Under the pieces are notes generated by a model, which had not been told where the DNA came from, did not search any database, and saw nothing but the letters and a program-made list of their open reading frames with translations. From positions 367,165-431,164 of the forward strand of contig NZ_JACHZB010000005.1 of NCBI RefSeq assembly GCF_014193255.1: DNA of 64,000 bases, read 5' to 3'. The DNA is from Rhizobium sp. BK196 (GTDB lineage: Bacteria > Pseudomonadota > Alphaproteobacteria > Rhizobiales > Rhizobiaceae). Below are positions 46,428-55,427 of the stretch, piece after piece. How positions within the stretch are numbered: position 1 is the first letter of the stretch; each line of letters starts with the position of its first letter. The position numbers were made by a program, and so were the translations under genes.

Positions 46428-48917
46428 TTATTTCTTCCGAGGAACTTTCGGAACGGTCGAGCCTTTCTTAGGCGCATCGCGAACTTCCGGTTCAGGCCGC
46501 GGCACGGTCCTGGCCTTCGTCTTCTTGACCGCCTTGGTCTTCAGCTCGCCATCTTCCTCACCAACCGCTTCCGGATGAACCAGTTCGGCTTCCGGCTTCG
46601 GCTTGATGGGCGCCGTTTCCGGAATGGCTTCGAGAATGAGGCCTGGCTTGCCGTCTTCCTTCGGGCCGACGGTAACGTTGACGACGCCGCCCTTCTTCAG
46701 CTTGCCGAAGAGGATTTCGTTCGCCAGCGGCTTCTTGATGGCATCCTGGATCACGCGGGCAAGCGGGCGGGCGCCCATCTTCTCGTCGTAACCCTTTTCC
46801 GACAGCCAGGCGATCGCATCCTCGTGCAGGTCGAAGGTGACGTTGCGTTCGGAGAGCTGAGCTTCCAGCTGCATGATGAACTTCTGCACGACCTTGTGAA
46901 TGACGGCCGTCGGCAGCGGCGCGAACGGGATGATCGCGTCGAGACGGTTGCGGAATTCCGGCGTGAACAGGCGGGTCAGTGCCTCTTCGTCTTCGCCGGT
47001 ACGCTTGGACGAACCGAAGCCGATCGCGGCCTTGGCCATTTCCGAAGCGCCCGCGTTGGTCGTCATGATCAAAACGACGTTGCGGAAGTCGATCTTCTTG
47101 CCGTTATGGTCGGTCAGCGTGCCGTGGTCCATGACCTGCAAGAGGATATTGTAGATATCCGGATGGGCCTTTTCGATTTCGTCGAGCAGGACCACGCAAT
47201 GCGGATGCTGGTCGACGCCATCGGTCAGAAGGCCACCCTGATCAAAACCGACATAGCCGGGAGGTGCGCCGAGCAGACGGGAAACCGTATGCCGCTCCAT
47301 ATATTCCGACATGTCGAAGCGCAGCATCTCGACGCCGAGCGAGGCGGCAAGCTGCTTGGCGACTTCCGTCTTGCCGACGCCCGTGGGGCCGGAGAAGACG
47401 TAAGCACCGATCGGCTTGTTCGGCTCGCGCAGGCCGGCACGTGCCAGCTTGATCGAGGTAGACAGGGCTTCGATCGCCGTATCCTGACCATAGACCACCG
47501 AGCGCAGTTCCTGCTCGAGATTGGCAAGAACGGCTTCGTCGTCCTTCGAGACGGTCTTCGCCGGAATGCGGGCCATCGTCGCAATCGTCGCTTCGATCTC
47601 CTTTTCGGTGATCAGCTTGCGGCGCTTTGACGGCGGCAGCAGCATCTGGGCTGCACCGGTCTCATCGATGACGTCGATCGCCTTATCCGGCAGCTTGCGG
47701 TCCGAGATGTAACGGGCCGAGAGTTCGACAGCCGTCTTGATCGCCTCGTTCGAGTAGCGCAGGTGGTGGTATTCTTCGAAATAGGGCTTCAGACCCTTCA
47801 TGATCTCGATCGCATCATCGATCGACGGCTCATTGACGTCGATCTTCTGAAAGCGACGGACCAGAGCCCGATCCTTCTCGAAGAACTGGCGATATTCCTT
47901 GTAGGTGGTCGAACCGATGCAGCGGATCGCGCCTGACGACAGGGCCGGCTTCAAGAGGTTCGAGGCATCCATGGCACCGCCTGACGTTGCGCCAGCACCG
48001 ATGACGGTGTGGATTTCGTCGATGAAGAGCACGGCGCCCGGATATTCTTCCAGTTCCTTGACGACCTGCTTCAGGCGCTCTTCGAAGTCACCGCGATACC
48101 GCGTGCCGGCCAGCAGCGTGCCCATGTCGAGCGAAAAGATCGTGGCGTCTGCCAGAGCTTCCGGAACCTTACCCTCGACGATGCGCTTAGCGAGGCCTTC
48201 AGCAATAGCGGTCTTGCCGACGCCGGGATCACCGACATAGAGCGGATTGTTCTTGGAACGGCGGCACAGGATCTGAATGGTGCGATTCACCTCCGCGTGA
48301 CGGCCGATCAGCGGATCAATCTTGCCGCCCTTGGCCTTCTCGTTGAGGTTGACGCAGTAAGCCTTCAGCGCATCTTGCTGCTTCTTAGGCCCGCCCTCTT
48401 CCTCGCTGCCACGTGCGGTAGGCTTGGCTTCAGACTCCTCTTCCGCACCGCGCGGCGGACGGCTTTCGGATGCGCCAGGGCGCTTGCCGATGCCGTGAGA
48501 GATGTAGTTGACGGCGTCGTAGCGGGTCATTTCCTGCTCCTGCAGGAAATAGGCTGCATGGCTTTCGCGTTCAGCGAAGATCGCGACGAGCACATTGGCG
48601 CCGGTCACTTCCTCCCGGCCCGAAGACTGGACATGGATCACCGCACGCTGGATGACGCGCTGGAAGCCGGAAGTCGGCTTGGAATCTTCGTCATAACCGG
48701 TGACCAGGTTGGAGAGTTCGTTATCGACATATTCCAAGAGCGTTTTACGGAGGGCGTCGAGGTCCACATTGCAAGCACCCATGACCGAAGCCGCATCGGC
48801 ATCGTCGATCAGGGCGAGCAGCAGATGCTCGAGCGTCGCATATTCATGGTGCCGCTCGTTGGCAAAGGTCAGTGCCTGATGGAGCGCCTTCTCAAGACTA
48901 GGCGAAAATGTTGGCAC
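46428..48917 (-). CDS. clpA: ATP-dependent Clp protease ATP-binding subunit ClpA
   Basis: The 829-residue unfoldase has an N-domain (PTFSPSLEKALHQALTFANERHHEY in pieces), two AAA+ modules with Walker A loops GDPGVGKTAIAEGLA and GPTGVGKTEVAKQLA, and a long Lys/Pro-rich C-terminal tail (about 750-829). I choose the GTG at 48917 because it gives the family start PTFSPSLEKAL and has GAGGA 7 bp upstream; the open frame extends 20 codons further. It sits 10 bp after clpS, its adaptor. Confidence 0.96.
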   Translation of the reverse strand: MPTFSPSLEKALHQALTFANERHHEYATLEHLLLALIDDADAASVMGACNVDLDALRKTLLEYVDNELSNLVTGYDEDSKPTSGFQRVIQRAVIHVQSSGREEVTGANVLVAIFAERESHAAYFLQEQEMTRYDAVNYISHGIGKRPGASESRPPRGAEEESEAKPTARGSEEEGGPKKQQDALKAYCVNLNEKAKGGKIDPLIGRHAEVNRTIQILCRRSKNNPLYVGDPGVGKTAIAEGLAKRIVEGKVPEALADATIFSLDMGTLLAGTRYRGDFEERLKQVVKELEEYPGAVLFIDEIHTVIGAGATSGGAMDASNLLKPALSSGAIRCIGSTTYKEYRQFFEKDRALVRRFQKIDVNEPSIDDAIEIMKGLKPYFEEYHHLRYSNEAIKTAVELSARYISDRKLPDKAIDVIDETGAAQMLLPPSKRRKLITEKEIEATIATMARIPAKTVSKDDEAVLANLEQELRSVVYGQDTAIEALSTSIKLARAGLREPNKPIGAYVFSGPTGVGKTEVAKQLAASLGVEMLRFDMSEYMERHTVSRLLGAPPGYVGFDQGGLLTDGVDQHPHCVVLLDEIEKAHPDIYNILLQVMDHGTLTDHNGKKIDFRNVVLIMTTNAGASEMAKAAIGFGSSKRTGEDEEALTRLFTPEFRNRLDAIIPFAPLPTAVIHKVVQKFIMQLEAQLSERNVTFDLHEDAIAWLSEKGYDEKMGARPLARVIQDAIKKPLANEILFGKLKKGGVVNVTVGPKEDGKPGLILEAIPETAPIKPKPEAELVHPEAVGEEDGELKTKAVKKTKARTVPRPEPEVRDAPKKGSTVPKVPRKK

Positions 48918-48927
48918 GTTCAGTTCC

Positions 48928-49287
48928 TCACTTCTTTTCCATGACGCATTGCAACGGATGCTGATGCTGCCTGGCAAAATCCATCACCTGGCTCACCTTG
49001 GTCTCCGCTACCTCGTATGTGAATATTCCGCATTCGCCGACGCCGTGGTTATGGACATGCAGCATGATACGGGTGGCACTTTCCCGGTCCTTCTGAAAAA
49101 AACGCTCCAGGATGTGGATGACGAATTCCATTGGCGTGTAGTCGTCATTCAAAAGCAGTACGCGATAGAGATTGGGCTTCTTGGTCTTCGGCTTGGTGCG
49201 TGTGATGACCGAGGTTCCGCGATTTCCGTTGTCCCCGTTCCTTTCGCCGTCGTTCTGCATCCGGATCGGTTTAGCGATCATTTTCAT
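48928..49287 (-). CDS. clpS: ClpS adaptor
   Basis: This N-end-rule adaptor (119 residues) has a flexible basic N-terminus, then the core LYRVLLLNDDYTPMEFVIHILERFF with the NDDYTPM binding-pocket signature and MLHVHNHGVGECGIFTYEVAE. It hands substrates to ClpA, the next gene. Close in-frame ATGs (49287 and 49281) leave the start uncertain by two codons. The 257 bp upstream holds only the phasin terminator. Confidence 0.96.
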   Translation of the reverse strand: MKMIAKPIRMQNDGERNGDNGNRGTSVITRTKPKTKKPNLYRVLLLNDDYTPMEFVIHILERFFQKDRESATRIMLHVHNHGVGECGIFTYEVAETKVSQVMDFARQHQHPLQCVMEKK

Positions 49288-49473
49288 TCATTCCTCAATC
49301 AATCCGGCAGGCAGCATGGGAGGGGTGCTTTCCCGTCGAATATCTGAAACACTAAGGTAGTTCATAATAGAGCGATTTTAAGCCCCTTGCTTCCGACTGC
49401 AATCACAATTCCGCAGGACTTGACGCAAAGGCCAAAAAAGTCTGCGTAAAAACCAGGGCGTGCTTCGGGAAAT

Positions 49474-49508
49474 AAAAAAGACCGGCCGCAAATGCGGTGC
49501 CGGTCTTT
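49474..49508 (-). terminator. Phasin-gene terminator
   Basis: On the minus strand AAAGACCGGC pairs perfectly with GCCGGTCTTT (inner CGCA/TGCG), followed by a T-rich tract. It lies 36 bp beyond the phasin stop. Confidence 0.87.
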
Positions 49509-49544
49509 GATTTTCAATAGGCGGCGCTCAACGCACCGTCAAAT

Positions 49545-49913
49545 TTATGCAGCTGCCGGAGAGACCGGAGCGGTTTTCACCACCTTGGCGGCTGCGGCAG
49601 CCGTCGGCGCTTCGTAAGGCTTATAGGCTTTTTTCGCGAGGTCGGCATACATTTCACCGAGTTTGGTCGCCTCAGCAACAAAAGCCTCATAAGAAGACTT
49701 CGCATAATTGGTCTGCAATTCGAAGGCCGCTTCGAAGCTCTTTACGCCCGACAGCGTCTCGAAATGAGTGACCGCATCCTGGAAGGACTTCTTGGAATAT
49801 TCGGCCGCCTCGGAGGCGATCGCCTGAAAACCCTGGGCTGCATCGGAATAGCTTCTGAGCATCGAATCCACGGCTTCCTTGCTCTTGCGGTTTGCATCGT
49901 CGAAATTGAACAT
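49545..49913 (-). CDS. Phasin (PHB granule-associated protein)
   Basis: The 122-residue amphipathic helical protein matches the Phasin_2 family: FNFDDANRKSKEAVDSMLRS, then FQAIASEAAEYSKKSFQDAV, FETLSGVKSFEAAFELQTNY and EAFVAEATKLGEMYADLAKKAY, ending in an Ala/Pro tail. Phasins coat polyhydroxybutyrate granules. I choose 49913 because GGAGG lies 6 bp upstream. It is monocistronic with its own terminator. Confidence 0.93.
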   Translation of the reverse strand: MFNFDDANRKSKEAVDSMLRSYSDAAQGFQAIASEAAEYSKKSFQDAVTHFETLSGVKSFEAAFELQTNYAKSSYEAFVAEATKLGEMYADLAKKAYKPYEAPTAAAAAKVVKTAPVSPAAA

Positions 49914-50141
49914 GACCATCCTCCAGTTGGCTATGAAAGAGAGATTAGCTGCAATGCACAAAGAGTCAAGTAGTCTTGTGCATCGCAAAACATCCAGTGG
50001 TTGCGTCCACTGGTTGCGCTAAGCACCGGATTTTTGGGCACGTTCGTCTTTTATTGATTTTGCTAAAATATATCAGGCCCCTGCAACCGCAGGGTTATAA
50101 GAAATTTTCGCGAACCGGCGTATTTGGCAATAGCCGCCAAC

Positions 50142-50178
50142 AAAAAAGCCATGCATCGGCTGGCGATGCACGGCTTTT
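50142..50178 (-). terminator. Terminator after the DUF3126 gene
   Basis: On the minus strand a hairpin (TGCATC/GATGCA extended by GCC/GGC with one mismatch) runs into a six-T tract. It lies 18 bp after the DUF3126 gene stop. From here to 49914 (phasin start) there is only the phasin leader. Confidence 0.83.
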
Positions 50179-50196
50179 GATCGATGTGACGGCCGA

Positions 50197-50400
50197 TCAG
50201 AGATCGACGTCGAGAATCGCCATCGAGAAATTGTAGGAACGGTCGCCGTCCTCGTCATCAATGTAGATGACACCCAGAAATTCTTCGCCGATGTAAACTT
50301 CCGCGGAGTCGTTCTTGCGCGGGCGCGCCTTCACCACGATCTGCGGGTTCAGCGTGCGTTTGAAATAGGCGTCGAGCTTCTTGATTTCTTCAGGCTTCAC
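50197..50400 (-). CDS. DUF3126-family protein
   Basis: This 67-residue acidic protein is conserved in alphaproteobacteria (MKPEEIKKLDAYFKRTLNP, then VKARPRKNDSAEVYIGEEFLGVIYIDDEDGD in pieces, ending YNFSMAILDVDL). No function is established for the family. It is monocistronic with a terminator and lies about 137 bp downstream of cysE on the same strand. Confidence 0.88.
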   Translation of the reverse strand: MKPEEIKKLDAYFKRTLNPQIVVKARPRKNDSAEVYIGEEFLGVIYIDDEDGDRSYNFSMAILDVDL

Positions 50401-50537
50401 TCTTTCAACTCCGTAAGCGATCTCGGTTGGCCGCTTCTTGCACAGGTAAAGCGGCGCTGTAAAGGTCGCGAGATCGTGTTAACAATGACCATCCCTGCCG
50501 GGATCTAGGCGCTTTTCCGCATTTTTCCAATGAGAGC

Positions 50538-51371
50538 TCAGATATCGGCGCCGATGACCTGATCCATAATGCGTGCCGGCTCGGAGCAGCCGGCTTCACC
50601 GACGACCTTGGCGGGCACGCCAGCCACCGTCGTCTTCGGCGGTACCGGCTTCAGCACGACGGAGCCGGCGGCAACGCGCGAACAGAAGCCGATCTCGATA
50701 TTGCCTAGGATTTTGGCACCTGCACCGATCAGCACACCCGTGCCGATCTTCGGGTGACGGTCGGCGCCTTCTTTGCCTGTGCCGCCGAGGGTGACGCCAT
50801 GCAGGATGGAAACGTTGTCGCCGATGACGGCCGTTTCACCGACCACGAGGCCGGTCGCGTGGTCGAGGAAGATGCCCTTACCGATGCGGGCGGCCGGGTT
50901 GATATCCGTCTGGAAGACGCTGGACGAGCGGCTCTGCAAATAAAGCGCGAAGTCGCGCCGTCCGCGGTTCAGCAGCCAATGCGCCAGCCGGTGCGTCTGC
51001 AGCGCGTGGAAGCCTTTGAAGTAGAGAACAGCTTCCATGAAGCGCAGGCAAGCGGGATCGCGATCATAGACTGCTTGGATATCCACGCGCAGGATCGCGC
51101 CCCATTCCGGCCAGTCGTCGAGCATCTCCTCGAAGGTCTGGCGCAGCAGGTTCGCCTGCATGTCCGGATGGTCGAGGCGCTCGCAGATGCGATGGATGAC
51201 GCATTCTTCGAGCGAGCGATGGTTGATCACCGTCGAATAGAGGAAGGCTGCCAGCACCGGATCGCTTTCCGCAGCGAGGCGCGCTTCTTCTCGCAGACTG
51301 TCCCAGATAGGGTCCATCACCTTCAGAGGATTGGCTGAGTCCAGCGTGCGGATATCCATCTTAGCGACCAT
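50538..51371 (-). CDS. cysE: Serine O-acetyltransferase
   Basis: CysE acetylates serine, the first step of cysteine synthesis. The 277-residue protein has an N-terminal helical domain, then the hexapeptide beta-helix with FLDHATGLVVGETAVIGDN, GVTLGGTGKEGADRHPKIG and a C-terminal tail that normally binds cysteine synthase (ending VIGADI). GAGGAG 6 bp before the ATG at 51371 fixes the start; upstream codons are spurious. Confidence 0.97.
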   Translation of the reverse strand: MVAKMDIRTLDSANPLKVMDPIWDSLREEARLAAESDPVLAAFLYSTVINHRSLEECVIHRICERLDHPDMQANLLRQTFEEMLDDWPEWGAILRVDIQAVYDRDPACLRFMEAVLYFKGFHALQTHRLAHWLLNRGRRDFALYLQSRSSSVFQTDINPAARIGKGIFLDHATGLVVGETAVIGDNVSILHGVTLGGTGKEGADRHPKIGTGVLIGAGAKILGNIEIGFCSRVAAGSVVLKPVPPKTTVAGVPAKVVGEAGCSEPARIMDQVIGADI

Positions 51372-51480
51372 TTCGGTCTCCTCATTTCCCGTTGGAATGC
51401 GATTATATAGAGGAAAACGCCGACAACATAAATGGGTGCGTGCGGCGCACCGAGTCGGCGCGTTTTTCTTGGAAATCGCG

Positions 51481-51506
51481 CTGATGTCACCTGCCGGCGA
51501 CATCAG
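51481..51506. repeat. Inverted repeat overlapping the hydrolase stop
   Basis: CTGATGTC (51481-51488) pairs with GACATCAG (51499-51506) around a GC-rich loop. It spans the stop codon of the alpha/beta hydrolase gene (minus). No T-tract follows, so it is not a clear terminator. Confidence 0.55.
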
Positions 51507-52288
51507 TCGGCGGCAACCTTTTCGTAGAATTCCAGGACGGCCTTTTTAAACACCCGGTCACCTACGGCGAGCATGTGGTCGCGGCCGGGGATATCCAGCG
51601 CTTTGGCGTCAGGCATCAGCGCCGCAAGCTCTTGGGGAGAACCGGCAATGTCGTCTTTCGTTCCAACCCCGATCAGGGTTGGCGCATCGATTTTGCCCAT
51701 ATCGGCGCGGGCAACGAGATCGCGCGAGCCCTTGATGCAGGCGGCGAGCGCCTCGCGGTCACTCTTCGTCTGCTCGGCAAAGGCGCGAAACATCTGGCCG
51801 CGCGGATGAGTGACATCGGCCAGCGACGGCGCTAGCAGAGCATCGGCGATCGGATCCCAATCGCCCACCCCATCGGTCATGCCGATACCGAGGCCGCCGA
51901 GCACCAACGAGCGGACGCGGTGCGGATGGGCAAGTGCCGCAAAGACGGAAATGCGAGCGCCCATGGAATATCCCATTAAATTGGCTTCGGGGATACCGAG
52001 ATGATCAAGCAACGCAATCGCATCGCCCGCCATGAACCACGGCCTGTAAGCTTCGGCATCGCGTGGCTTGTCGCTCGCGCCATGCCCCCTGTTGTCAATG
52101 GCAATGACACGGTAGCCGGCGTCACCCAGCGTCTTCAACCAGCCCGGATGAACCCAATTGACGTTGGCTGACGAGGCGAAACCATGAATCAGCAGCACCG
52201 GCGGGCCGGAGGGATCACCCTCATCGAAGAAAGCGAGTTTCAATCTTTCATGCGTGAAGCTTGAAAATGCAGGTGTATTCAGGTTCAT
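51503..52288 (-). CDS. Alpha/beta hydrolase
   Basis: The 261-residue protein has the oxyanion segment LLIHGFASSANVNW, DNRGHGASDKP, the nucleophile elbow MGYSMGAR and the C-terminal catalytic His in GRDHMLAVGD. It has no signal peptide. The substrate is unknown. I choose the start at 52288 (MNLNTPAFSSF), preceded by GGGCGG; the longer upstream frame lacks family sequence. Confidence 0.9.
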   Translation of the reverse strand: MNLNTPAFSSFTHERLKLAFFDEGDPSGPPVLLIHGFASSANVNWVHPGWLKTLGDAGYRVIAIDNRGHGASDKPRDAEAYRPWFMAGDAIALLDHLGIPEANLMGYSMGARISVFAALAHPHRVRSLVLGGLGIGMTDGVGDWDPIADALLAPSLADVTHPRGQMFRAFAEQTKSDREALAACIKGSRDLVARADMGKIDAPTLIGVGTKDDIAGSPQELAALMPDAKALDIPGRDHMLAVGDRVFKKAVLEFYEKVAAD

Positions 52289-52435
52289 CGAGCCGCCCTT
52301 ATTTTGGCGCGACCATAGTCGAGCGGCCCCGAAGCGTGAAGCCAAAAACTCGCAAGGGAGCCATGCTTTGGCACTACACTTTTCTTTCGAAGGCCTATAA
52401 GGTCCGCGCAGAATTCAAAGCATTCGGAGACAGAC

Positions 52436-52681
52436 ATGGCCGGCCATAGCATTCCTCACTTCCAGAACGACGGCGGTCACCGCGTTATCGAAGTCGGCGT
52501 CAAGGAATTCATGTGCACCGGCGCCTCGGTTCCCTTCGATCATCCACATATCTTCATCGACATGGGCGACGATAACGAGAAGGTCTGCTCCTACTGCTCG
52601 ACGCTCTATCGCTACAACGCGTCGCTGAAGTCCAACCAAACCAATCCGCCCGGCTGCGTCTTCCACATCAAGGCGGCGTAA
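52436..52681 (+). CDS. Zinc-finger protein of the complex I NDUFS6/13-kDa type
   Basis: The 81-residue protein has HPHIFIDMGDDNEKVCSYCSTLYRY, whose His and CxxC plus the earlier Cys (FMCTG) match the zinc-binding site of mitochondrial NDUFS6-type complex I subunits. Alphaproteobacteria carry this as a stand-alone gene away from nuo. It is followed 27 bp later by a FAD monooxygenase on the same strand. Confidence 0.88.
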   Translation: MAGHSIPHFQNDGGHRVIEVGVKEFMCTGASVPFDHPHIFIDMGDDNEKVCSYCSTLYRYNASLKSNQTNPPGCVFHIKAA

Positions 52682-52708
52682 TTTCCCTCTTCTTAGATCG
52701 GATATCCT

Positions 52709-53857
52709 ATGCCGGTCGAACATGCCGCCATTATCGGCGCCGGAATTGCGGGCCTGACGGCCGCGCTGGCGCTTGCAGGGCGCGGTATCAGTTCGGATAT
52801 TTTCGAACAGGCGCCGGAGCTTGCCGAAGTTGGCGCCGGCTTGCAGATTTCGCCCAACGCATCGCGTGTGCTTGCCGAGCTCGGCGTGCTCGACAGGCTG
52901 ACCAGCCTCTGGCTCGAACCGCAATCCATCAGGCTGATCTCAGGCAGTTCGTTGCGCGAGCTTGCAGCAGTTCCAGCCGGGAGTTTTGCCAGGTACCGCT
53001 GGGGAGCACCCTACGGCGTCCTGCATCGCAAGACGCTCCAGAAAACTCTGCTGGATGCGGTCATCACTAATCCGCTCTGTGCATTGCATCTCGGGATCAG
53101 GCTCGAATCGGATCTGCCGCAGGGCCGTCGTCCGGCCGACGTCGTGATCGGCGCCGATGGCGTCTGGTCCAAACTCAGGCAAGCAATACCAGGCGCCCCT
53201 GCCCCGCAATTCTCGGGAAATGTCGCCTTCCGTTTTACCATCGCAGAAAGAGAGGCTCCGGGCTTTCTCGACCGCAGCAGCGTCTCGGCCCTGCTCGGCT
53301 CCTCGGCGCATATGGTCTGCTATCCGCTGAAGGAGACCGGTGGCTTCAATATGGTGGCGATTACCGCCGGCAATGTTGCGCCGCAGGCCTGGCAGGGCAA
53401 GCCGACACAGGCTCAGCAAGAGCTTCTGCAGTCACGCTTCCGCCGCTGGCACCCTGCTATTGCCGGCTTGCTCGGACAGCACAGCGACATCACCTTCTGG
53501 CCGCTCTTTGAGGCAACGCCTGGCAAATGGCAGGACGGCAACAAGACCGTACTGATCGGCGATGCGGCACATGCCATGATGCCCTTTGCCGCCCAGGGGG
53601 CCGCGATGGCGATCGAGGACGCGTTCGAGCTGGCGGCGTTTCTTGCCACCCGCCCGGTGTCCGAAGCTATCTCGCTCTTCGAACGGCATCGAACACCGCG
53701 TATCGCCAGACTCCGCCAGCGCGGAGCCTTCAACCGCTTTGCCTATCACGCAAGCGGTCCGATCCGTCTGGGCCGGGATATCGTGCTGTCACTCAAACCG
53801 CCGCAAAGCCTCGCAGCCGACCTCGACTGGATCTACGGCTACCACCCAGTTGGCTGA
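52709..53857 (+). CDS. FAD-dependent monooxygenase (salicylate hydroxylase-like)
   Basis: The 382-residue flavoprotein has the FAD loop AIIGAGIAGLTAALALAGRG, the DG-type motif DVVIGADGVWS and the second FAD motif VLIGDAAHAMMPFAAQGA. The class includes salicylate hydroxylase and UbiH-like aromatic hydroxylases; the substrate here is not evident. Its stop directly abuts the metC stop on the other strand. Confidence 0.92.
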   Translation: MPVEHAAIIGAGIAGLTAALALAGRGISSDIFEQAPELAEVGAGLQISPNASRVLAELGVLDRLTSLWLEPQSIRLISGSSLRELAAVPAGSFARYRWGAPYGVLHRKTLQKTLLDAVITNPLCALHLGIRLESDLPQGRRPADVVIGADGVWSKLRQAIPGAPAPQFSGNVAFRFTIAEREAPGFLDRSSVSALLGSSAHMVCYPLKETGGFNMVAITAGNVAPQAWQGKPTQAQQELLQSRFRRWHPAIAGLLGQHSDITFWPLFEATPGKWQDGNKTVLIGDAAHAMMPFAAQGAAMAIEDAFELAAFLATRPVSEAISLFERHRTPRIARLRQRGAFNRFAYHASGPIRLGRDIVLSLKPPQSLAADLDWIYGYHPVG

Positions 53858-55048
53858 TCAGACAGCGTTTGCCGCGGCAAAGCCGCGCTCAATATCCGCC
53901 TTCAGGTCAACGATATCTTCGAGACCGATCTGCAGGCGAATGACCGGGCCTTCAGCCGGCGCCTTGGCGATCTTGCGGTCAGACAGGTTGACCAGCACGG
54001 CAAGGCTTTCATAGCCACCCCAGGAATAGCCGAGGCCAAAATAGGAGAGCGCATCGAGGAAAGCATGCGCCTTCGGCTTCACCTTCTGCGGATCATCGGC
54101 CTTCAGCACGAAGGAGAAGATGCCGCTGGCGCCCTTGAAATCACGCTTCCAGATATGGTGCGACGGGAAGCTCGGCAGGGCCGGATGCAGGACGCGGGCA
54201 ACCTCTTCGCGGCTTTCGAGCCACGTGGCTATCGCCAGCGCGCTTTCGTAGTGGCGCTCCAGCCGGATACCCATGGTGCGGAGGCCGCGCAGGATCTGGT
54301 AGGAGTCGTCAGGCGCGCCGCAAAGGCCGAGCGTGCCATGCGTCTCGATCAGCCTCGGCCAGTGCTCGGCATTGGCGGAAATGGTTCCCATCAGAATGTC
54401 GGAATGCCCCGATGGATATTTGGTCGAAGCATGGATGGACACGTCGACGCCAAAGTCCAGCGGCCGGAAATAAAGAGGTGTAGCCCAGGTGTTATCCATC
54501 AATACGACGGCACCGTGCCTGTGCGCCACGGCCGCGATGGCCGGGACATCCTGCATCTCGAAGGTGTTGGAGCCAGGCGCTTCAGTCAGCACAAGCGTGG
54601 TGTTCGGCTTGAAGAGTGTCTCGATGGCCGCTTCGATCGCCGGATCGAAGTAGTCGACTTCGATACCCATGCGCTTCAGGATCGTGTCACAGAAATGGCG
54701 CGTCGGACCGTAGACGGAATCAACGATCAGAACGTGATCGCCCGCTGCCACATAGGCGAGGATCGCGACGGTGACGGCGGCAAGGCCGGAAGGTACCAGC
54801 ACGGTGCCGGCCGAGCCTTCAAGCGCGTTGATCGCTTCGGCGAGCGCATCGGTCGTCGGCGTGCCGCGAGTGCCGTAAGTGTATTTCTTGTCGCGCGTCT
54901 CCATGGACTTGGCATCGGGAAAGAGAACAGTGGACGCACGCACGACAGGCGGGTTGACGAAGCCGTGATAATCGCTGGGATCGTAGCCGATATGGGAAAG
55001 ACGGGTGTTGATGCCGGCGCCCGGCAGGAGACTGTCTAGATCTTTCAT
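53858..55048 (-). CDS. metC: Cystathionine beta-lyase
   Basis: This PLP enzyme (396 residues) has the phosphate-binding YGTRGTPTTDALAEAI, the PLP-lysine motif HASTKYPSGHSD and GLCGAPDDSYQILRGLRTM. It is close to cystathionine gamma-synthase types too, but the C-terminal GYSWGGYESL favours MetC. I choose the start at 55048 (MKDLDSLLPGAG); the 26 codons before it look unlike the family. Confidence 0.93.
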   Translation of the reverse strand: MKDLDSLLPGAGINTRLSHIGYDPSDYHGFVNPPVVRASTVLFPDAKSMETRDKKYTYGTRGTPTTDALAEAINALEGSAGTVLVPSGLAAVTVAILAYVAAGDHVLIVDSVYGPTRHFCDTILKRMGIEVDYFDPAIEAAIETLFKPNTTLVLTEAPGSNTFEMQDVPAIAAVAHRHGAVVLMDNTWATPLYFRPLDFGVDVSIHASTKYPSGHSDILMGTISANAEHWPRLIETHGTLGLCGAPDDSYQILRGLRTMGIRLERHYESALAIATWLESREEVARVLHPALPSFPSHHIWKRDFKGASGIFSFVLKADDPQKVKPKAHAFLDALSYFGLGYSWGGYESLAVLVNLSDRKIAKAPAEGPVIRLQIGLEDIVDLKADIERGFAAANAV

Positions 55049-55427
55049 TTGGAAAATGGCCTTCTGGCGAGGGTATGCAAAGCCGGAACTCTTGAACTCC
55101 GCCGCTCTCAGCGTCAACCCCTTCAACGTGGCGTCATCGTCATGTCTCGCGCAGCCACCGGCGTTTGACGTCGTGATTTAGCGTTATTTTTTCTCACCTT
55201 GGCGCTCAATTTCTAGTCAGATGCCCATGCGTACAGCGCAATCTACCAAAATGCTGAAATTTGCCGCAATTATTGACCGCGACACTTGACCATGGTGACA
55301 TTTACGACTGTGATAGACCAACCCGCGCCGGGAGGGTTGCGGGAAACGGGGAGGCAAACGGGCAATTTCAATCCGGCCACTCCCCGACAAGGATAAAGAT
55401 AAGACAACGGAAAAAAGGTTGGGAAAA
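55049..55427. other. Divergent intergenic region between metC and aapJ
   Basis: This 379-bp gap has no convincing gene. It holds a possible aapJ promoter and a direct repeat TTGACC-N7-TTGACC (55273-55291). AT-rich stretches near 55180-55260 could carry the metC promoter, but I cannot place it. The last part is purine-rich and contains the aapJ Shine-Dalgarno. Confidence 0.5.
55286..55314 (+). promoter_or_regulatory. Possible sigma-70-type promoter for aapJ
   Basis: TTGACC at 55286-55291 and TGTGAT at 55309-55314 are separated by 17 bp, 114 bp before the aapJ ATG. The -10 is a weak match, so this is a candidate only. Confidence 0.35.

Noticed and set aside
55240..55270. A sigma-54 (-24/-12) promoter before aapJ, expected for a nitrogen-regulated transporter
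   Set aside because: A TTGC is present but no GG lies at the required distance upstream of it.
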